Assembly (NCBI RefSeq): GCF_000237925.1
Contig: NC_031495.1
Coordinates: 37,786,210-37,850,209 of the forward strand
Length of the DNA: 64,000 nt
Direction: 5' to 3'
Origin: Schistosoma mansoni
Taxonomy: Eukaryota > Platyhelminthes > Trematoda > Strigeidida > Schistosomatidae
The position numbers and the translations under genes are program-made. Shown piece by piece: positions 57,880 to 64,000 of the stretch. Position 1 is the stretch's first letter. Each line of letters begins with the position of its first letter. The notes beneath the pieces were generated by a model. The model did not search any database and was not told where the DNA came from. It saw only the letters and a list, made by a program, of their open reading frames with translations.

Positions 57880-58253
57880 CACAATTGATTGATCACTGGG
57901 TCGTGATCAATGTCATACGTGTCAAGTCCGTCTTTGTGCTGATCGAATGCTATCGATTAAGTTGGAATGTGGCCACTAGTCTAGGTGGCTCGGCACTGAG
58001 TGCACTATGTTGAGATAAGTTGATGGTTGGAGGTGGTCAACAGGAAACCCTGGACCCGGGTTTTGTGCTACTTGGCACTCGTCAGCAAGGTGTACCTGAC
58101 TGTGTATCTGACTGTGAAGATGAGTGACACGGGTTCGAATCCGTCAGAGAGCATCAGTTCCCTCAACATTACAGGTACACCTCGCCGACGAGTGCCAAGT
58201 AGCACGAAACCCGGGTCCAGGGTTTCCTGTTGACCACCTCCAACCACCATCTT
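57880..58253. repeat. Family III SINE inverted dimer with long tail
   Basis: 57880-58017 is the family tail on the minus orientation; 58018-58095 is a minus 3' part with ribozyme (GAAA changed to AAAA); 58096-58253 is a plus part from before the B-box, with a ribozyme whose core is altered (CCGACGAG), ending at CCACCATCTTA. Confidence 0.75.
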
Positions 58254-58789
58254 ACTATTGAACTTTACATCACAAATTGATCTTAGTTACATAATTATTA
58301 AAAACTAGGAAGCATTAGATAGTTATTTCATCCTAGTACAAGATTTTCTAAAACCAGGACTAATCCATTACTGAATAATAGGGAAACTAATTCAGGATAT
58401 TCAGGTTTCATAACAAACACTTAACTCTTAAACCGATGAACTAGAATCCAATGGTTTACGTGTTTAACTTTAAGCAATTCATCTGATTGCACAACAATCT
58501 CCCAATGTCACTAGTGGATGACCACCACACAGACGATATTTTTTTCAACTTGATTCACTCCTATGACTGTCGACATGTATTTATATCAGTGATAGCATAT
58601 CATACCGAATGATTGCTAATCCATTTTTATGTATACTTTGGTGTTTAAGGGAGTCCATTTTGTCCAGTGGATGATTTCTTCTTAAATAGAATAGAAATGA
58701 ATGAAAATTGCCCACATGAAATATTATTCCAGAAAATATCTTCTATAAAATAGTTCATGCATTCATTCAGTAAACAAAAATAAAATTCT

Positions 58790-59071
58790 AGACCACTGAG
58801 CCGACATCCAACAGTGTTAATGTTTAACTTCAACTAATCCACGAAATTGAGCGACACATCCAACTTTGTCTTCAGTGAGTTACTGAAGGTTACCGATAGG
58901 TCCTGGATTGGAATCTCGCAAGGCGGGATCGTGGATGCGCACTGCTGAGGAATTCCACAATAGGACGAAACGGCCGTCCAGTGCTTCCAGCTTTTCCATG
59001 ATGGTCTAGCTTCAACTGACTCATGATTTCAACTATGAAAATACTGAAATCTCCACAAAAATCCCTTCTGA
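58790..59071. repeat. Family II SINE with inverted 5' part
   Basis: 58790-58888 is the head/5' region on the minus strand; 58889-59071 is the plus 3' half with ribozyme and terminus. Here the inverted part is a 5' segment, the form expected from ordinary twin priming. Confidence 0.7.
58939..58984 (+). ncRNA. Hammerhead ribozyme, family II
   Basis: GCACTG, CTGAGGA, GAAA, perfect CGGCCG stem III, GTC, CAGTGC. The first pair of stem II is lost (A in place of G). Confidence 0.65.
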
Positions 59072-59344
59072 TATTAAAAATAAACCTTTTACAAAATAGC
59101 TACTTCGAGGCAATCTGTATAGGATGTTGGTATATCAATTAAGTCAGATGGAGATTCAGTCAAGAATATTTTTTTAAAACGGTAAAATTTAAACCCTAAA
59201 AATCCAGTTAACTTCACATCCATTAGAAAAGTTATCTGGACATAGAAACTCTACAGATAACACTATGTTTCAAGCAGAAATTACTAGTTTAGAATACTGA
59301 TATGAATATCAATACTGTTGTACAAGTATGCTTAACTGATAAAT

Positions 59345-59850
59345 CTTAACTAGTCAGTCATCCAGTCACAAAGTAGAACTTCGTACGTACGTACGTACAT
59401 CACTTCGAGTCGCCATAACACATTAGCACAGAGATGCAGTTGTCGATTCAAATATCATAGTGGTAGAAGTAGTAAGAGTATAAGCAGTAATTGGAAAGAT
59501 TAGGGTTTGAAGATGTTATTCAAGGAGTATAATCCAATGAAATAAATTTGGAAAGGAAAAATATAGAGAAATAAAGAGTTCAGAAGATTATAATTTGGGA
59601 GAACATAAAGAGTGGATGCACCTACGCCATTGTAAACGATTTTGAGCCATGTCATTCAAGGTCTCTAACCATTGATTGCTATCATCTCGCGAATCCCAAC
59701 CAGGTAGTCTACACCTACCAACACAGCTCAGTCCACATGTCAGTAACTTCATGGATTTGTGTCACGTTTTGTTCTGGTCGCCCCTAGCATTCCTCCAACC
59801 AACTTCTACATCATAAAACATTGCACATCTGGGCGGTCGGTGGTTGGACA
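59345..59850 (-). mobile_element. LINE family L, diverged copy
   Basis: Minus-strand relative of 39781-40345, with a GTAC tail (about 59385-59398), a shared 3' UTR pattern (TAGTGGTAGAAGTAGTA) and protein scraps around the AQNRSQW-equivalent region. More diverged than the other copies. Confidence 0.65.
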
Positions 59851-60068
59851 ATCTTAACTAGTACGAAATATGAGTCTTTGATTTTACTTCTTTCTATAAT
59901 GCATCTCTCTTATTATTAACAGTAATCATTAATAATTTCATTCTTAATAACATAAAACTCAAATAGTTTGTTGTAGTATTCCATTTCTTGGAAAGGTTCT
60001 GTTGTTGAAGCTTATTTTTTGACAGAACACATAAATTTATAACCACAATTAACAATTACCAACAAACA

Positions 60069-60173
60069 ATGAATGTTTAATATTTATTGAAGAGAAATCT
60101 TCACATGCAAATTTATGGCCCTTTAATAGGCATGTTTCAGCATGTTCCTTGCAGTCATCATCATCATCATCAA
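60069..60173 (+). repeat. Unclassified repeat R9, copy 2
   Basis: Matches 46138-46240, including the CATCAT run. Confidence 0.6.
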
Positions 60174-60224
60174 CACCGACACACTATTGTTTTCTTTTTC
60201 TTATACAATGATCTAATCACTAGG

Positions 60225-60735
60225 TCACAGTGTAATATGTTCTACTGATGTCGATAGATTTAAGTAGTATGCATGACCAATTGAAAGTGAAATGCTTGGA
60301 GGAAAAACATTGAGAAAATCTAAAAGAAGAGGATAAAAACAGAAAATGATCCGTATGGAAACAATAGAACAACAAAATCTAAGACAATTGATGAATATTT
60401 TGTAAATGAAGTGCTTATGTAGTGAACTAAATACGGGTGGAGACAATTGAATGTATTTAAGCACAAATTACAGACTATCTCACTAAATTCTGATAACCAT
60501 ACAGTCAGTAATTAATTTGCAAAATAACAATCAATTGTCTCAATCTTGATTGTTTCTTCTGAAAATATCCGTCCATAGGCTCCGATTATAATTGTTTATG
60601 CATTTTAGTACCAATTGCGTGCCGTTCCCGTTCTCTCCTTATCAATCTTCTACTGAAATAGATTCAATGCCCGATCATCGCCATATACTACTTATGTGGA
60701 TATCAGTAACCCAGACCACACTTACTGCATGCTTC
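60225..60735. repeat. R8 repeats as an inverted pair
   Basis: 60225-60425 is a plus copy of R8 and about 60510-60735 a minus copy, about 85 bases apart. Both are diverged and carry no intact open frame of the 27645 type. Confidence 0.6.
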
Positions 60736-61525
60736 CCTACCTGTGTTCTTGCTCACAACAACAGTATTTATGATGTCATATATATATTTATACTAATATA
60801 AATATTGTCTTTCATTTTGTTAGTTTGTAATCGATTACACACTGTTGAGTACAGTAGAATTATCTACATAGACACTTGTAATGGCTTTCCCTCTCTCCCT
60901 CTCCCACTCTCTCCTATATGGATATACACTCAATTAAACAGAGAACTCTGTTTTTTAACTCAGTGGGACTTCCATTTTAATCTATCAGATTATCAACTAT
61001 ACAATAGTTTTTAGTCAAAGTTGTACAACACAGTATGCTCTAGAGTACATGAATATGATTTTCAATATGATTTTCTCAACTTACATACCTAACTAATATA
61101 AGTAGTATGTAACAAGAGAGTAGAATATTACTAAATGATTGACTGATTGACTTTTAAACTGCTTATTCTTCTTCTTCTTCTTCCTGATCTATAGTACAGC
61201 AATTTATTTACATTCAACTCTTTCTAGATGAATGAAACTGAAGATAATCATATATAATGTCACATCATTTTCAGTAGTAAATCGATTGACAAATTAAACG
61301 GAAACACTCTATACTTATAATAATAAGAAGAACCAGAATAGGTTTCTTCTATTAAAGTCTAATAAACCCCTACTGAGTAAAAATTTCCAACTGAACAGGT
61401 TAGAAAGAAAAAAGTCAACTCATAATCTAATCACTAATTCATATATATAAACAATGGAACTTATAAGAATTAAGTTCATCAACTTAAGCTATCTAATCAT
61501 CTATGATTAAGAGACTGGTTATTAT
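60736..61525. other. No gene seen
   Basis: AT-rich; CT run near 60890-60912 and TTC run near 61168-61182. Nothing else recognised. Confidence 0.5.
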
Positions 61526-61617
61526 CAGAAGGGGTTTTGTGGACAATAGGACAAAACGGCCTTCCCGTACTTCCAGGTAGTCTAGTTTCAATTGATTCAT
61601 GATCTCAACTATTAAAA
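61526..61617. repeat. Very short family II SINE inverted dimer
   Basis: 61526-61543 is a minus-strand 3' terminus, followed directly by a plus part from mid-ribozyme to the 3' segment. AGACTG-TTATT-T repeats at 61512-61525 and 61618-61631 (12 of 14) look like an aged target-site duplication. Confidence 0.68.
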
Positions 61618-61795
61618 AGACTGTTTATTGTCTAACATAGTAATAAGTAGATGAACATTGAAAAAACGAAGAATAACTTCACTGTAATCTGTATGTTAAC
61701 TTAGTAAAGTTCTTTCTTTTCATCGATAGATCTACTAATACCCCCCCTACAAATTGATGTATTAAGTTAATAATTATTAGACTATATATGAGATT

Positions 61796-62330
61796 ATAAG
61801 CAAAGATGGACAGTGGCTAGCAGTGGAATCCAGGACGCGCGTTTCGTCCTATCTTCTCCATCTTTGCTTATACTGCTTGTGAATTAAGGCTATATCAAAG
61901 CAGTACGCATAGTATGCACATATGTCAGTAATAAACTGATCAATTGCAGTCCTAAAAATCAATGGGAAGATTCAAACAAACAATAACAAGTTAATTCAGA
62001 CTTCACCCCATTGCACAAGCAAGTGGCTATCAGGACTCAGTAGCTAAGTAGATAACGCGATGGCGTTTGAAGCGAACAGTACTGGATTCGAGTCCCAGAG
62101 TGAACTCTGAGATGCAGGTATATCCAGCTGACGAGTCACGAATAGGGCGAAAAGTGCGTCCTGTATTCCACTGCTGGCCACTAACCATCGTTGCTTATAA
62201 TGCTTGTGAATTAAGGCTATACCGAAGCAATTGGCACATTATACACATATACCAATAAGAGGCTTATCAAATGCAGTCCTAAACATCAACGGGAAGATTC
62301 AAACAAACAATACCAAGTGGATTTATATAT
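61796..62330. repeat. Family I SINE array: inverted scrap, tail, then a full unit
   Basis: 61796-61852 is a minus scrap with half a ribozyme. 61855-62000 is a unit tail and 62001-62330 a complete next unit (head, A-box, B-box, ribozyme, 3' end) in tandem. Confidence 0.78.
62122..62166 (+). ncRNA. Hammerhead ribozyme, family I, core intact
   Basis: ATCCAG, CTGACGAG, stem-loop II, GAAA, GTC, CTGTAT. Stem I has one mispair and stem III is weak. Confidence 0.6.
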
Positions 62331-62869
62331 GAAATGATTGATAATTAATAAAGTCCCATGAATAAAGCTAAACTATATGGGTTAGCCGATCAGGACCGAG
62401 TGGTTTTTTTCAAGGTCGTGGTGCACATAAAAAACTGGAATATATAGAGTATAGTCGAAACCTTTCTCTATTAACTACTAGTTTAGATTGTTAAAATGTT
62501 ACGATCCTATACTTATTGTTATTTTTAATTGTTGTCGACTGCATTCTATGGACTTAATAAGTCGTTGACTCACTTTTTTTCTTGATCGCTTTTCTGCCAG
62601 GTTCTCTTTTATACTCCCCGATTATACAAGGTAACTTTATATTAGATACAAACCTATTGAAGTCTAAATGCTATACATTGTCTATCGAGCGTAGATGATT
62701 AGTTGAACTGATGAAAACACCAACGGATAATTGATATTAAGGTTAGGAATAGGATTTTTACACTACCATGTACACTACATATGGCAACAGAAAAGATTTC
62801 TACAGCCATGATTTACATTCACATAGATACCTTTTCACTCTGTACATAATATATATAAAAAAATCCATG

Positions 62870-63165
62870 TCAAGTGGAGACAGTTATCCACTTCAAACAA
62901 TGATCATAGATTGGTTGAATTCCAATATTAACACACATTGAAGGTCGACTCAGCGACCTAGAGGTTAAGAGTTCTTGCATGAGACCAAAGATCCTCGGTT
63001 CGAGTCCCACGTGCGGAATAGTGGATATGCGCTGCTGAGGAGTCCCATACTAGGACGAAACGTCCGTCCAATACTTCCAGCTTTTCAGGGGTGATCTAGC
63101 TTAGATTGACTCATGAACTTAACTGTTAAAATTACTATAATCACCACAATCCCCTATACTGATAA
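62870..63165 (+). repeat. Family II (IIb) SINE
   Basis: 5' region (TGTCAAGTGGAGACAGTTAT), tRNA-like head (CTCAGCGACCTAGAGGTTAA, GGTTCGAGTCCC), ribozyme and 3' end (ACCACAATCCCCTATACTGA). Confidence 0.78.
63029..63074 (+). ncRNA. Hammerhead ribozyme, family IIb, core intact
   Basis: GCGCTG, CTGAGGAG, GTCC/GGAC stem II, GAAA, GTC, CAATAC. Two mispairs in stem I. Confidence 0.6.
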
Positions 63166-63609
63166 GAAAATAATTAACAATAATAATTAAATCAGAATTC
63201 ATTTTAATGACATAAGATCATAAATTACATCTATAATAGACAACAGATAATGCCTTAAGTATATTTATTTATTTCGTTGCCATTGGTAACAAATGATTGA
63301 TTATTGATTTATTGACACCAGTTTAATAAACATTCTCTGGAATCAGTGTTCTTGATTACCTATCCCCTTTCCCCCCCCGCCATCACCATCTTTTTTTAAT
63401 TTTTGAGAACAATAGATAAAGTTTATTTGATGAATTATATAATGAATGTGTATAGAAGATTATGCTGGTATCATTTGAATATTGTCGAATATTTCAGATT
63501 ATTTATGAATGTAAAGAAGTAATGAATTCCTCTTAGTTCTTACTTTGACAAATCATCGAATGAGCTTTTTAGTTTATGTCATAACTTCATTGTAAATAGT
63601 CATCGTTTT
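63166..63609. other. No gene seen
   Basis: AT-rich sequence with short homopolymers (C and T runs near 63370-63400). Confidence 0.5.
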
Positions 63610-63700
63610 AAGGAACTACATCCGGCTGACGAGTCTCGAATAAGACGAAACTCACGTCCTGGATTCCATTGTTAGTCACTATCTATCTTTGTTTACATTA
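63610..63700 (+). repeat. Family I SINE fragment centred on the ribozyme
   Basis: Begins just before the ribozyme and ends at CTTTGTTTAC, so both head and tail are missing. Confidence 0.7.
63620..63664 (+). ncRNA. Hammerhead ribozyme, family I, best core
   Basis: ATCCGG, CTGACGAG, stem II GTCT/AGAC, GAAA, GTC, CTGGAT. Stem I pairs over six bases with one G-U; core and stem II are perfect; stem III is minimal. Confidence 0.72.
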
Positions 63701-63770
63701 CTAATATTTATAATATGAATAGTGTTTAAAGGGGAGGAGGACAGTTAGGTTTAATCTACAGTGGAATGAT

Positions 63771-64000
63771 TAGTGAAAAGTGACCAATGTCAAGTTTTTC
63801 TTTAATGCTGATTGAAATCTTTCTATTAAATGTAAGTGAGCTGACATTGTATGGAGTTTGATAAGATGTAAGATGGTGGTTGAAGGTAGTCGATAGGTTA
63901 ACCTGCTTAACCTAGGTTTCGTTTTAGTTGACACTAATTGGTAAGATGTACCTGTAATCTTGAGGAGGCTGATACTTCCTAGTGGACTCGACTCCGTGTA
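63771..64000 (-). repeat. Family III SINE, runs off the window
   Basis: 63771-63868 resembles the worn family tail; from 63868 (AAGATGGTGGTTG) the SINE body runs on the minus strand past the end of the window. Confidence 0.6.

Overview
The window is from a eukaryote with an AT-rich, repeat-packed genome. The repeats point to a schistosome blood fluke: tRNA-headed SINEs carrying hammerhead ribozyme cores (the Smα type known from Schistosoma), RTE-clade LINE tails like schistosome SR2, and Asn-rich low-complexity coding sequence. The species cannot be fixed from this sequence alone.

Only one host gene can be supported. A NeuroD-type bHLH transcription factor lies on the minus strand as two exons. 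Exon 1 (15270-14841) is Asn/His/Gln rich and ends in a clean GTAAGT donor after codon position 1. Exon 2 (2068-951) starts at a polypyrimidine-AG acceptor and carries the basic region, the helix-loop-helix and the NeuroD-specific downstream domain. The reading frame passes through the junction and gives about 515 aa, with an intron of about 12.8 kb. A cluster of CCAAT boxes, an octamer and a homeodomain-type site lies upstream of exon 1.

Layout. 1-2.1 kb: 3' flank and exon 2. 2.1-14.8 kb: the intron, filled with SINE and LINE remnants and one arm (A, about 10.5-13.4 kb) of a large inverted duplication. 13.6-23.1 kb: exon 1 and flanks, then a near-identical second copy of exon 1, promoter and a downstream block, separated by 200-N gaps; this looks like two haplotypes laid end to end. 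23-33 kb: SINEs, LINE tails and unclassified repeats. 32.9-36.1 kb: the second arm (A') in inverse orientation. 36-50 kb and 53-64 kb: dense SINE/LINE territory. 50.5-52.8 kb: a 2 x 0.98 kb palindrome around a gap.

The most interesting signal is in the SINEs. Three families (called I, II and III here) each have a tRNA-like head and a hammerhead with its own stem I, II and III sequences but the same core, and stem I pairing is kept by compensatory change. Many copies are inverted dimers with the SINE 3' ends facing outward. In several cases one target-site duplication flanks the whole dimer, so the dimer was inserted as a unit. All six assembly gaps are exactly 200 N, so their true sizes are unknown.
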